From Semisulcospira habei (taxonomy: Eukaryota; Mollusca; Gastropoda; Semisulcospiridae): a stretch of 64,000 nucleotides of DNA. Location of the stretch: assembly GCA_036245525.1 (NCBI GenBank), contig BTPG01000001.1, positions 220,524,320 through 220,588,319 of the forward strand, read 5' to 3'. Below are positions 36,322-46,440 of this stretch, one piece after another; positions within the stretch are counted from its first letter, which is position 1; every line of letters begins with the position of its first letter. The position numbers and the translations under genes are program-made. The notes below the pieces were generated by a model. That model saw nothing but the letters and a program-made list of their open reading frames with translations. It ran no database searches and was not told where the DNA came from.

Positions 36322-39300
36322 ATGACGGACAATTCTCAAAGCCCATCAAACCCATCAGGCTTAGGAAACGTGTTTCACACAACAAACTTACCTATATATA
36401 ATAGTAACAGTCTATGAATCGATAGAAAGATCTTTTTCTGTTATACAAAATAATCTTCTTACAGGCAGTGTAAAGATTCAGGTTGTCACTAAAATAGAAT
36501 TTACTAGAGTAGACGGTGAAGTGATTGTATCGTATATCTCAACAAGACAACACACAGTTAACACTAGAAGGGAATTGGAGAACGTGTTTAGAGACAGACT
36601 ATTACCTGACTTTCTCCAAGCAATTGACAGTGCAAAAATGAAGGGGTCTGGTTGGCACGAAGGACATGTACATGAACTACAACTAAAACAATCAAGGTAT
36701 CATCCTATATTAGGCAAATCATGGATACCACTGCCAACAGAGGTTGCAAACAAAAAGGCTGTAGTTAATATTCAGAACAATGACCACTATTGTTTTATGT
36801 GGTGTGTGCTTGCTAAACTGCACTTTGTAAAATCAAAACCTGAGCGTGTATCTAACTACACCAAATTTGTAAATAAACTCAACTTCAGTGGCATTGATTT
36901 CCCTGTTAAAATAGAAGACATAGACTTGTTTAAAAAACTAAATCCTGGTATATCTGTAAATGTGTATGTGTGGGATAGTGAGTCTGTTGACAAGTTACAA
37001 CCCATTAGAGTATCACCACTTGCTCCAACCTATGGACAGTCAGAAGATAAGTATGTTGATCTGTTAATAATCGGTGATGAAGATAACTTTCACTACACAA
37101 TTATCAGGAGTATGTTCACGTCTAATTCATAATCATGTATCAAAATATGGTAGGAAACAGGAAGTGTGTAAGAGATGTTTACAAAGATTTTCCTCTATTA
37201 ATGTAGCACACAAACACGTCCAGCACTGTAGGTCAGCTGATGATATACAAACTGTACTTAAGTATCCAGATCCTGGTAGTCAAGTGTGTTTTAAAAACTA
37301 TGGAAATCAGCAAAAGCTGCCGTTTGTAGTATATGATGATTTTGAATCACTAGTAGTGCCGTATGAGGGTCCTGTTCCAGAGTCATTACCAAAGACTATA
37401 AAACTAAGTGACCAAGTGGTGTGTTCTTTGGATACATTATTGTTAGGTCAGATGGTTTGCATTCAGAACCTGTTATCTACAGAGGAGAAAATGCAGCATG
37501 TCTGTTTTTAACAGAAATGAGACATCTGTATAGTCAGGTAGTTCAATATCTCACAACAAGTCAGATGCCTTTGGTGATGACAGAAGAAGATAAACTAAAA
37601 TTTGATACAGCTGTGACGTGTTGGATTTGTGAACAATCTTTAGGGGGTGATAAAGTTCGTGACCATGATCACGTAACTGGACGGTACAGAGGTGCTGCAC
37701 ATAACAATTGTAACTTGTTATTAAAAACAGATCCTAAGACATATAAGTTACCAATCTTTTTTCACAATCTAAAGGGGTATGATTCACACATTATCATGCA
37801 GGCTGTAGACGAGTCTTACAAAAACATAAGTTGTATAGCACAGACAACTGAGAAATACTTGACTTTTAGATTGGATAAATTAGCGTTTTATGACTCCATG
37901 CAACATTTGTCTTTAGGTCTTGCTAGTTTGGCAGAAGGACTGACTGAGTATCCAATAACAAGTAAATATTTTGAGCCAGACTTGATTAAGAAAGGTGTGT
38001 ATCCCTATGAGTATATTGATCACTGGGTTGTGTTTGAGGAAAGGAGACTGCCACCAAAAGAGAAATTTTATTCCACACTTAATGGTAAAGGTATTTCTGA
38101 TTCTGATTACCAACACGCTCTTGATGCATGGGGTAAATTAGGATGTGAAATGATTGGTGACTACCATGATCAATACTTAAAAGCTGATGTTTGTTTGCTA
38201 GCAGATGTATTTGAAAGTTACCGTGAAAAGGGTTTATTGCACTACAGTCTTGACCCTGCTTGTTACATAACTAGTCCTGGCATGACATGGGATGCATTTT
38301 TAAAATCCAGTAAGATATTTATAGACCTGTTGTCTGATCATACGATGGGTGAAATGGTGGAACGTGGATTGAGGAGAGGCATTAGTATAGCTGAGAACAA
38401 ATATGCCAGAGCAATAATAAATATCTGAATGACCCGGACTTTGACCCCTCAAGCCCTGGGTCAAGGTCATTCATTACCTACTTGGACACTAACAATTTGT
38501 ATGGCTGGGCGATGTGTGAGTTATTGCCCTTGAAAAACTTTTGTCTGCATGATTTGTCACAGTATGATGTAACACAGTCAGGGTTAACAAACTATATTAT
38601 GACTCTTGACCAAAACGATGCGAAGGGTTGGATCTTTGAAGTAGACCTAGAGTACCCACACCATCTACATGATTATCACAATGATTATCCATTAACTGTT
38701 GAGAAAATGAGTTTGACAGGGAAAAAAGAAGACACTAAACTTGTTCCAAATTTGAATGACAAATTCAATTACGTTTGCCATTATCGCTTGCTGCAGTTTT
38801 ACATAAGACATGGGTTAGTACTTAAGAAAGTTCACAGAGGAATTCAATTTGATCAGAGTGCTTTCATGAAAGATTACATAATGAAGAACACAACATTGCG
38901 TGTGAGGGATGGTAACACTGCATTTGACAAAGACTTCTTTAAGCTTATGAACAATGCCTGTTTTGGCAAGACAATGGAAAATCCTCATCACCGCAAAGAT
39001 GTGAGACTTGTCACAACTGAATTGGGTGCAATTAAACTTACAGGTAAGCCACAGTACACAGGATATAAAGAGTTTCATTCATCATTGTATGCAGTGTCAC
39101 TCAAAAAAAAAGATTGTTAAACTGGACAAGCCAGTATTCATTGGTATGGCAATTCTTGAATTGTCAAAACTGTTGATGCTTGAATTTTATTATGATTACT
39201 TCAAAACAAAATATCCTGAGTGTCGTCTGCTATACACTGACACTGACTCTATGATCATTGATGTGCCTACTGAAGACTTTTATGAAGACATGAAAACAGA

Positions 39301-39802
39301 GTTACACATGTATGACATGTCTGACTATCCTAAAGATCATCCACTGTTTAGCACACAAAACAAAAAAGTGCCTGGGAAGTTAAAGATGAACTGAATGGTG
39401 TGCCAATAGTTGAGTACGTTGGACTGAGATAAAAAATGTATTCTATACTGCACCAGAAAGGTAGTTAGTCAAAAGCAAAAGGGATTTTTAAAAAAAACAG
39501 CAATAAAAAATAAAGACATTCGTCATGAACATTACAAGCAAGTATTAGATGGGGCATTAATGCCTGATTATCCAAACAAGTCACTGAGATCAAACAAACA
39601 TAATCTTGAAATGATCCAAACACATAAAAAGTCACTGGCAGTTGGGGACACAAAACGTGTGTTTCATAGTAAGGAAAAAGCTTATGCGCCTGGACACTAC
39701 AGGCTTAAGTTATCTGAAGAAATAGCTGATGAACTGGTTGATGAAATAATCGATGAGTTAGTTACTGAAATGAGTAACAGTGTCTGGGGGAATAATCTGT
39801 AA
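36322..39802 (+). pseudogene. Protein-primed-type family B DNA polymerase, degraded
   Basis: Start ATG 36322 (AAATAAAAATGAC). The coding signal changes frame near 36412, 37125, 37430-37505, 38415, 39110 (in an A9 run) and 39385. There is a TAA at 39430-39432 and more disruption to about 39500, then an open C-terminus ends TAA at 39802. Landmarks are ExoI DDFES (about 37335), a Cys/His module CWIC...RDHDHVTGRYRG...HNNC (37619-37710) typical of endonuclease VII-like inserts, and ExoII FHNLKGYDSH (37760). ExoIII is LKADVCLLADVF (38175), motif A LDTNNLYGWAM (38480), motif B LMNNACFGKTMEN (38945) and motif C YTDTDS (39233-39250). The enzyme replicates the element in the family. Catalytic residues survive but the frame does not. 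Confidence 0.92.
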
Positions 39803-40732
39803 TTCTTCTCTGACAAATGCCTTCTGTGGGGCAGGGTCAAAAAGATAATATATTGATGCGTCAGGACTGGGGACTATTTTTTTTATATTATGTATGGACG
39901 TAGACCAGATGGGGTCGGTTGCCCTGCGCCTGATGTCGTTTTCAGCCTCACCATGCTGATATAGATATCTCACTTGTTTTGTAAACAAACTTGTGTCAGG
40001 TGCCGGGGTTTTTATTTCTGACCCTGACGGTATTGTTTTCAATTTAATAGCATCAGCAGGCTTAGGGTGCAAGCCTTGTCCTTCGTTATTCATTGCTTTT
40101 ATCACATGTGGTAATCTCTTTACCCATTCAGTGTTACGTGTGTCATGCATAAGTTCTTTAGAATACTGGTAGCTGAAAAGTCTTTCTGATAACTGTTTGT
40201 TGAAATTCTCTACTATTGCCTGTGATCTGTGTACGCCTGGAATGCCTCGTCTAACCAGTACACCGTGCTTTACAAATAACTGATTAACGGCGCCTTTGAA
40301 TTCAGATCCGTCATCAACCTGTACAAGTCTGGGGTATCTTAAAGGGCCTCGACTATATATTTTTGTTAACGCTGTAGCAACTGTGGTAGCAGTTTTGTCA
40401 GATATGGGTTCGGCGTCTTTGTACCTTGAAGCAATGTCAACGACAGTTAATGCACATTTGTATCGTTTCTTTCTTATTGTGTTGTGTGGTAGGAACAGGA
40501 GGTCCATTTGATGCGTGTCATTTGGTATAGTGTTTTCAAAATGAGGTCTTGTTATTTTTCTTGGTGCAGGTAAATAAACCTGCCAAATTGCCTGTCTCTG
40601 TAACCATTGTTTTATTTGATTGAGTGATACATCACCGCCTACGGCTGCGTGTAATTTCTGAATAGTGGTTTGTCCTTTCCAGTACCCAATTGGGGAGTAA
40701 TATATTTTTGATAGTTTATTTTTGACGTTCAT
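39758..40732 (-). CDS. Retroviral-like (rve) integrase
   Basis: Intact 324-residue frame from ATG 40732. It has an N-terminal helical region, then an rve core with Asp in THQMDLLFL (about residue 77), Asp in QVDDGSEF (about 140) and Glu in AIVENFN (about 175), a DDE spacing of about 35. A C-terminal SH3/chromo-like part follows, with YLFDPAPQKAFVREEL. It catalyses insertion of the element and the 6-bp target duplication in this family. Its ATG overlaps the end of the upstream 40716-41150 gene, and its 3' end overlaps the PolB tail by 45 bp in the opposite direction. This is the best preserved enzyme of the element. The start upstream at 40768 would not be ATG. Confidence 0.95.
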   Translation of the reverse strand: MNVKNKLSKIYYSPIGYWKGQTTIQKLHAAVGGDVSLNQIKQWLQRQAIWQVYLPAPRKITRPHFENTIPNDTHQMDLLFLPHNTIRKKRYKCALTVVDIASRYKDAEPISDKTATTVATALTKIYSRGPLRYPRLVQVDDGSEFKGAVNQLFVKHGVLVRRGIPGVHRSQAIVENFNKQLSERLFSYQYSKELMHDTRNTEWVKRLPHVIKAMNNEGQGLHPKPADAIKLKTIPSGSEIKTPAPDTSLFTKQVRYLYQHGEAENDIRRRATDPIWSTSIHNIKKIVPSPDASIYYLFDPAPQKAFVREELQIIPPDTVTHFSN

Positions 40733-41150
40733 TTCTTCTAGCAATATAAAGTCCAGTAAAATATACAAATGTCATTCCCACTAGAACAAAGATTATCTCT
40801 CTGTTTCTTTGTTGTGTGCTTGGTTGGTAATAGTCACTTAGTTTAGGTTTTGAGATAGACATGTCTTCACCCGTGACAAGAAAATATTCCCTAATTGCTT
40901 TGTCAGTATTTGAAAACGTATGCTGTGCGTGACCTTCAAGCCTCAGTTTTTCATTGATGAAATCAAGTTTCTCAATTCGTTCCTTTTTGTAATCCTGCTG
41001 GGCTTGTGCTAATTTTTCTGATGCCTCATTGTGTCACTTCATTTCTTCTGCACTCTCTTCTCTACCCATTTTTGAAAAGAGATAGTTTGACCCACTGAAT
41101 TCCAATGCATTAACAACTGCACCACCAATCATAACAGCTATTGTAGCCAT
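40716..41150 (-). pseudogene. Polinton membrane-anchored protein with in-frame stop
   Basis: ATG 41150 (AAATAAAAGTATGG). It opens with a hydrophobic segment (MATIAVMIGGAVVNALEF), then a long charged helical region. An in-frame TGA lies at 41034-41036, after EEMK and before HNEASEKLAQ. The same frame then continues to a C-terminal membrane segment (EIIFVLVGMTFVYFTGLY) and TAA at 40716-40718. One C-to-T change from CGA would explain the stop. It overlaps the integrase start by 17 bp. This protein type recurs in invertebrate Polintons; function unknown. Confidence 0.75.
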
Positions 41151-41158
41151 ACTTTTAT

Positions 41159-41389
41159 TTACATAGAAACATTTTCTGGAATAATTCCCTGCTTGACGAG
41201 AAAGTCTTTCATCGCAATTGACACTGTAACAACTGTAATTAGCTTAGCACTGTCTTCAAAGTCTAATCTACTCAAGTCTGCCGATTTCATTTTGAGTAGA
41301 CTTTTTCCCAGCATAGAGTAAGCTACTGCTAGTCTGCTTATCACAGCAGAGTGATAGACAAGGTTCATTAAGTTTTTTGTGTCGCTCAT
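41159..41389 (-). CDS. Polinton small hydrophobic protein, 76 residues
   Basis: ATG 41389 (GAAAATGAG). Two moderately hydrophobic helices (LVYHSAVISRLAVAYSML and KLITVVTVSIAMKDFLV) and the end KQGIIPENVSM. It is separated from the next gene's ATG by 8 bp, suggesting co-transcription with the four other minus-strand genes. Function unknown; the small membrane protein type is common in this element class. Confidence 0.7.
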   Translation of the reverse strand: MSDTKNLMNLVYHSAVISRLAVAYSMLGKSLLKMKSADLSRLDFEDSAKLITVVTVSIAMKDFLVKQGIIPENVSM

Positions 41390-41513
41390 TTTCTAATACA
41401 AGAAAAATTAAAATAAAAAATTTATTACTGCATTAGAAATGGGTCGACAAGTTTGGGTATTACTGGTAATGTGGCGACTTCTGGTTTTGTTTTTGGAGTG
41501 TCTGATTTTTTTT

Positions 41514-41904
41514 TTACACTGTTTGAGTCTGTGGTTTGTATTTTTTATATAATTGGTAACCTACGTAACCAAATCCGACAACAAATCCAGCAACTATATA
41601 TTTTGTTGTTTCGGGTTCAGGGTTAGACTTAGTTAATAGTCTCTCACTTTGATGAGGGTGTGATTGTCCTGATGGTTCTGGCGCTCCTGACGGTGTTGGT
41701 ATTGACACTGGTCCTGACGGTCCTGACGGCGGGTCAGTTACATGAGCCTTTTCTGTTTGCGCTTGAAGCTGTAATTTTTTGTTGTCTGTTATATTTGGCT
41801 AATCTTTTTCCAGCCTCTACTCTTCCTGGGCTTTTAGTCTTAGTCACCGTTTGAACCTGCGTCAAGACAGGGTTCAGTTGTGGAGTCGTCTGGGTCTCGT
41901 CCAT
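41514..41904 (-). pseudogene. Polinton single-TM protein, frameshifted
   Basis: ATG 41904 (GAAAATGGACG), nested in the end of the 41840-42360 gene with about 65 bp overlap. The first frame includes PGRVEAGKRLAKYNRQQK and is lost at an A6 run near 41782. The next frame gives a Pro/Ser-rich stalk and one transmembrane segment (YIVAGFVVGFGYVGYQLY) followed by a basic tail ending QTQTV. Taken as one gene with a single frameshift. Function unknown. Confidence 0.65.
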
Positions 41905-42360
41905 TTTCTACTGCAGTAAAATTTATTTTTGAGAAATCAATATGGCTCCCAGTGACAAGCAAGTTTATGACAGGTGCAAGGTAATTTCCAAACTTGTAAA
42001 ACATGACGCATGCTAATTTGCCAATTGAACTTGAAACAATAGGACTGCTTTCAAGGTCGTGTGATAGACTCTCACTATCCACAGGTAGAAAGTGACTCGC
42101 TGCTTTTGTGTATAGACAGACAAGTGATCAACTCAGATCACGAGTCATTAGTGAAGCGATGTGATTTTCATATTTAGAATGTAGTTTGATTAGCTCGTCA
42201 GTGGTGAGAGATTCTATATCTTCTGTCAAGTATTGTTTTCCTAGGTAAGCCTTTGATTTGCCTGACACAACGACAGAGAGAAGACACTGTTTTTTTAGTC
42301 TAAGTCTTTGTTTTCTACAGCACTGATATCATTTAGAAGAAGTAATTTATCAGGGCTCAT
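41840..42360 (-). pseudogene. Polinton conserved small protein, broken
   Basis: ATG 42360 (TTATAAATGAGC). About 21 codons (MSPDKLLLLND...) run to a stop near 42297. Coding resumes in another frame (GKSKAYLGKQ..., TDELIKLHSKYE), is stopped by TGA at 42128-42130, and continues in that frame through YTKAASHFLPVDSE and a hydrophobic part (YLAPVINLLVTGSHI) to TAA at 41840. At least two lesions. It is the first gene of the minus-strand cluster that ends with integrase. Confidence 0.65.
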
Positions 42361-42963
42361 TTATAACGTAATTAAAAAATTTAAAACAAAAAACAAAATT
42401 GCAGGCAACTTTGAAATTTGTTATCAACCAAAATCATGTTTTTCTAGAAAGTTAAATGAACAGTAACTTCATACATTTACCACCACTCAACTGTATAGTC
42501 AGTAACTTTTTACGTTTACCCCAAGTACGGCCTTGGCTGTCCTATAAGGGTTATTATCGTCTCACAGGTGAGTTTATGAATGACATGCTTCACAGATTAA
42601 GAGACCCTTGCAACTCTAACTAGCTGAGACAAGAGTAACTTAAAACAATTAAATGTGTCACGTGTTGTCTTCACTTTTATTCAATCTCCCTGTTTTAAAC
42701 CTACTGGCATACCTCAGGGTCACCATTGTGATATTATGAATACAGTTTCAGTCAAGACATAACGCATGTTGTTTATTATCAAGTGCCAGTTGGCACTCAC
42801 TTTACAGTAGACTTGAAATGTCTACGAATCAATTGCAGTGTCATGTGCAGTGACCCTGTCCCTTAAAGCAAACATACCTGACACAGTACTGCCGATTAAC
42901 TCACTCAGCACCCTGGCCAAGAGAGCCAAGTGGAACATCATACGTTACATACAGGTTGCAATG

Positions 42964-43061
42964 CCACACGCGGCAGGTGCCGCACCACATGCGGCAGGTG
43001 CCGCACCACACGCGGCAGGTGCCACACCACACGCGGCAGGTGCCGCACCACACGCAGCATG
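42964..43061. repeat. 21-bp minisatellite, about 4.6 copies
   Basis: Unit CACACGCGGCAGGTGCCGCAC repeated with a few substitutions. Translates as PHAAGAA repeats in one frame, but no gene surrounds it. Confidence 0.9.
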
Positions 43062-43419
43062 TATGGTTCAGCGGGGTAAAAGGTATGTATGGTCCAGCGG
43101 GGTAAAAGGCATATGTGTAGGTAATTTATTCATAAATTTTATAATTCGCCTTTAGGTTTAGAAAAAGTTTTCAAAACTTTTTGAAGCAGTTCGATATTCA
43201 TCAGACTGACACAGTATGCATGAAAAAAGCCATGATATGTCTAAACACGCCAAGGTATGTCTTATTTTTCATTATCGAAATTGTGTCCCCCCACAAATGC
43301 TAATTGGTTTTGAACAGTGAATGGAACAAAACCCCACACAATCCCCTATGAGCTCCTTACACAGAGAGAGAGCTTTTGTGTGTGTCGGGGGTATTCGTGT
43401 GTGTATGTGTGTTGTGTCA

Positions 43420-43450
<31 letters not shown>

Positions 43451-43534
43451 TGTGTGTGTGTGTGCGTGTGCATGTGTGTGTGTGTGTGTATTCATGTGTG
43501 TGTATTCATATGTGTGTATTCATGTGTGTGTATT

Positions 43535-43580
<46 letters not shown>
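43420..43580. repeat. (GT)n with TGTGTATTCA variants
   Basis: GT tract interrupted by four TATTCATGTGTG-type units. Confidence 0.95.
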
Positions 43581-43581
<1 letters not shown>

Positions 43582-43668
43582 ATGCATGAGTGATTGTGAC
43601 GCATCACTTGAGTAACAGGCAACATGCCTTACATCTGACTGAAAGCAGGTGTGTGTATATGTGTTAGT

Positions 43669-43670
<2 letters not shown>

Positions 43671-43745
<75 letters not shown>

Positions 43746-43770
43746 TTTGTGTGTGTGTGTGTGTGTGTTA
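43671..43770. repeat. (GT)n microsatellite
   Basis: About 100 bp of GT. Confidence 0.97.
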
Positions 43771-44299
43771 CCTACCTCTTACCCTGAAAACCTGTTTTGC
43801 TCAAGATATAGCATATATATGTTATTTATTTCAAAGTGACGGTTGACACACATGACAGTGGACTTGAAATGTGTTATGAAACAAATACAGTGGTAAAGCG
43901 TCCCCCCCCCCCCCCCTAGCAAAATCAGATGAGATCTTCTGGTCACACTATTCAACATGGTCCCTAATTGATGGAATTTTTCAAAACCCCAGATGTACAA
44001 CTTTTTACCAGCACATGTCAGTGCAGGCATTGACAAGTTTTGAACACAGCCTGCGCTGAGCTGTTTTCAAAAGAGGTTTTTAATAGAGTTGCACTGAGCC
44101 ACCTTTTGTTATCAAGTCACGACGACCTGTCCCCCACCCTGACTGCACTTTCTAAAGGCCTAGTCATGCGTGGCAGGGTACTTGAATTTTGTGTTGGCAA
44201 GAGATTTGTGTGTAATGAGTAGGTTAGCTAGTCTTGCGTTCCTCAGAACTCTGACAGTATTGAGAGACAATTAAGAGTAATTCTCTAATTATTAGAGGG

Positions 44300-44632
44300 G
44301 TTGAAATGACATTAGTTTATTTACAGAGTGCACTGTCAGAATTTGGTTTGATTTGAGAGAAACGACCATGTGTACGTTAACGGCCTTAATTAGTTAATTA
44401 TTGGGGTTAATTAAGACAATGGGTCATTGTCTTAGGAATGTACTCGGCAATACAGATGATGATTCTCATGAGCCAGTGTTTGTTTCAAAATACGGTTTTG
44501 GTGCCAGTGAGGTGGAAATTATGTTAGCGCTGAGAGAGTTGTGAGTGTTTGAGATTAAAATTGAATAGTTTTAGGGCATCTGTTTGGCTCCTGAGGATCC
44601 GGTGGTTGTGTAAAGTACATTTACTAATCTCT
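44300..44632 (-). repeat. Polinton right TIR
   Basis: Inverted copy of 28450-28783, ending CTAATCTCT at 44632 before CAGCTG. Confidence 0.93.
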
Positions 44633-44671
44633 CAGCTGCATCCGGATGCGGCTGGCCGCGAATGAGTTAAA
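44633..44671. repeat. CAGCTG duplication and right half of the split FB-E-like hairpin
   Basis: CAGCTG (44633-44638), then CATCCGGATGCGGCTGGCCG...GAGTTAAA to 44671. Completes the palindrome begun at 28427. Confidence 0.85.
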
Positions 44672-44706
44672 GAACACCCACCCACCCCACCCCCACCCCC
44701 CACCCC

Positions 44707-44752
44707 CGCTCCCCTTGTAAACAGTTCCGGTGGCTGCATGCACAAGGATGTT
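44707..44752. repeat. FB-C right half
   Basis: CAGTTCCGGTGGCTGCATGCACAAGG. The left arm is replaced by C-rich sequence. Confidence 0.6.
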
Positions 44753-44963
44753 TAAGACATTCACCCTCACGACCGCATTTTACAAATTTTGGAGGTGTCG
44801 CCTAACGACTATGTACTAATTGCAGAAAATAGATCGACCATGATAATTCAAGGGTAGCGCCAGATTAGCTTGGCGCCATCAGGCGCCATGCTAATCTGGT
44901 GCTACCTTGAATTATCGTGGTCGATCCATCTCCTGCTTTAGTGCGCTGGGACTAAATGAGTCA
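44753..44963. repeat. FB-A, near full length
   Basis: TTTGGAGGTGTCGCC segment, hairpin GACCATGATAATTCAAGGGT with complement, then CATCTCCTGC..GTGCGCTGGGACTAAATGAG. Confidence 0.75.
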
Positions 44964-45916
44964 AAGCTTTTCAGAAAGATATTGTTTTGCTTTTCAGTTT
45001 TGCTTTTCAGGAAGATATATATAAGCATGATGATATAGGGGAGAGTGGGGGTAAGGATTGGAGGGTGTGTTTTGAGGGTGGGATGGTGTCTGGAGGATGA
45101 CGCACGGGGACACAATTGCCCTATACTAATCCACCAACAAAATTGAAGGGGCAAGTTCGCTGATCAGGCCGGAAAGCACGCTAACTCGCCATACCAAGCA
45201 CCTAGTCAAGTCTAAATTCTGTTTAGCTCATTATTGTTTTGCTGTATATCGCACAAGTAACGACACCGTAAACGGTAAGATTTTAAAATGTTGAACTTAG
45301 CACATTGGTCATAAAATATTTCGTTTGTCAATCGATCCCACATAATTATAGGGACAGTAATTAAGGGGCGTTATTCGTGTATCCTTGCCCACAGACCATT
45401 ACGTCTCCCGCGTAAACAAATCTTAGATGCATGTAAATAAAGCATTCAGGTTTTATTTTTTTTTGACAGAATGTTTTGGGCATGAACGTATGCACATGTT
45501 AATCAATGCCACATATTTTTGTGGCCCATGCAAAGTACCTAATCGTGAGTACATATATATCAATCCTACATACTTTTTGCGGCCCTTACATTGTATCTAA
45601 GTAGGATTGTCGCATCGCACTGACACAAGCAGTAGGTCTGCCGGAACACTATACTAGCACTTCACTGAGTGGAATGCCCTTCGTATTAGGCTGATATTAA
45701 GCTTTAGACGGCCTGCGCTGAAACTCTTAAGGAAAATATGTTTAATGAAATATGTCCGGTGATACAACCTGAGAGCGCTGCTGTCCATCATATTACAGTT
45801 TAAAATACTGACAAGAACAAGCTTGGTTTGAGAAACGTGTTTTCATTTTGTGACACATAATGAGAACGCCTTTCTGGACCCACGCTTGTGCTGACGAACG
45901 TTTTTTTTAATCATAT

Positions 45917-46141
45917 ATATTAACCCCTTCTCTGCCGAGAAATATATTACCATGATCCGAGTGCATGAGACATAGATCCTCATGATCCCCTTCGACTGCG
46001 GGTCCCGGCCCATGAGGACCTATGCCTCTTGCTGAGACCAATTTGTTTCCATGTTTAATAGACGGTGTTTGGCGTTTGGTGGTTGAATGAACCAAGATTT
46101 CACAAACAAAAATGTTCGTACAGTGGCAGGGAAGGGGTTAA
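45917..46141. repeat. FB-F, full length
   Basis: TTAACCCCTTCTCTGCCGAG ... GTGGCAGGGAAGGGGTTAA. Ends in a TTAA shared with the next FB-C. Confidence 0.75.
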
Positions 46142-46207
46142 GCCCTTTGTACATGCGGCCACCGGTCCTGTAAGCAGTATCAGTGGCTGCATGCACAAGT
46201 GGGTTGA
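46138..46207. repeat. FB-C
   Basis: TTAAGCCCTTTGTACATGCGG ... GGCTGCATGCACAAGTGGGTT. Abuts the FB-F to its left at TTAA. Confidence 0.7.
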
Positions 46208-46440
46208 CTATACTTATGATGCATATTGACCCATGTTTGTACAAGTGCCAATGTTTTATTTTGTCCTGTGACCTTGAGGCGCACTTTTCAAGTGCTTCGT
46301 TCAAAGCACTTCTGTAAGTGCTTTTGGAGGTCATAACGCATGTGTGTGCTGTTCTGTTATTTTGGACCTGTCTAAAATGGCATGCCAGCACACCTTTTTA
46401 CCTTGTGTTATTTTGATTATACTCTGTCTGTCTGTCTGTT

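Larger units (their letters stand above)
42361..44299. other. Polinton right-hand non-coding region
   Basis: 1.9 kb without a recognisable gene. It contains a 21-bp minisatellite and two long GT tracts. It also holds two diverged copies of a segment of about 60 bp around GTAGACTTGAAATGT at about 42785-42845 and 43833-43895, plus a C-run at 43902-43917. A 60-codon frame at 44040-44222 has no support. Confidence 0.65.
28450..44632. mobile_element. Maverick/Polinton DNA transposon, 16.2 kb
   Basis: Begins AGAGATTAG and ends CTAATCTCT (the AG...CT termini known for the superfamily). It has terminal inverted repeats of about 334 bp (28450-28783 and 44300-44632) and a 6-bp duplication CAGCTG at 28444-28449 and 44633-44638. 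It contains recognisable PolB, rve integrase, packaging ATPase and probable capsid genes, as expected for a self-synthesising, virus-like transposon. Genes are on both strands in compact clusters and the DNA is visibly AT-richer than the flanks. Several genes are broken, so this copy is probably not autonomous. The outer 194 bp of the two TIRs differ at only two positions. Confidence 0.96.

Noticed and set aside
42964..43061. CRISPR-like array
   Set aside because: Units are directly contiguous with no spacers, and the context is a eukaryotic transposon.
42838..43155. Possible gene with PHAAGAA repeats
   Set aside because: The repeat is a 21-bp minisatellite and no conserved sequence flanks it in frame.
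43317..43846. Cys-Val repeat frames
   Set aside because: GT microsatellites.
44040..44222. 60-codon plus-strand frame in the Polinton right arm
   Set aside because: Short, no start context like the other genes, no recognisable relatives.
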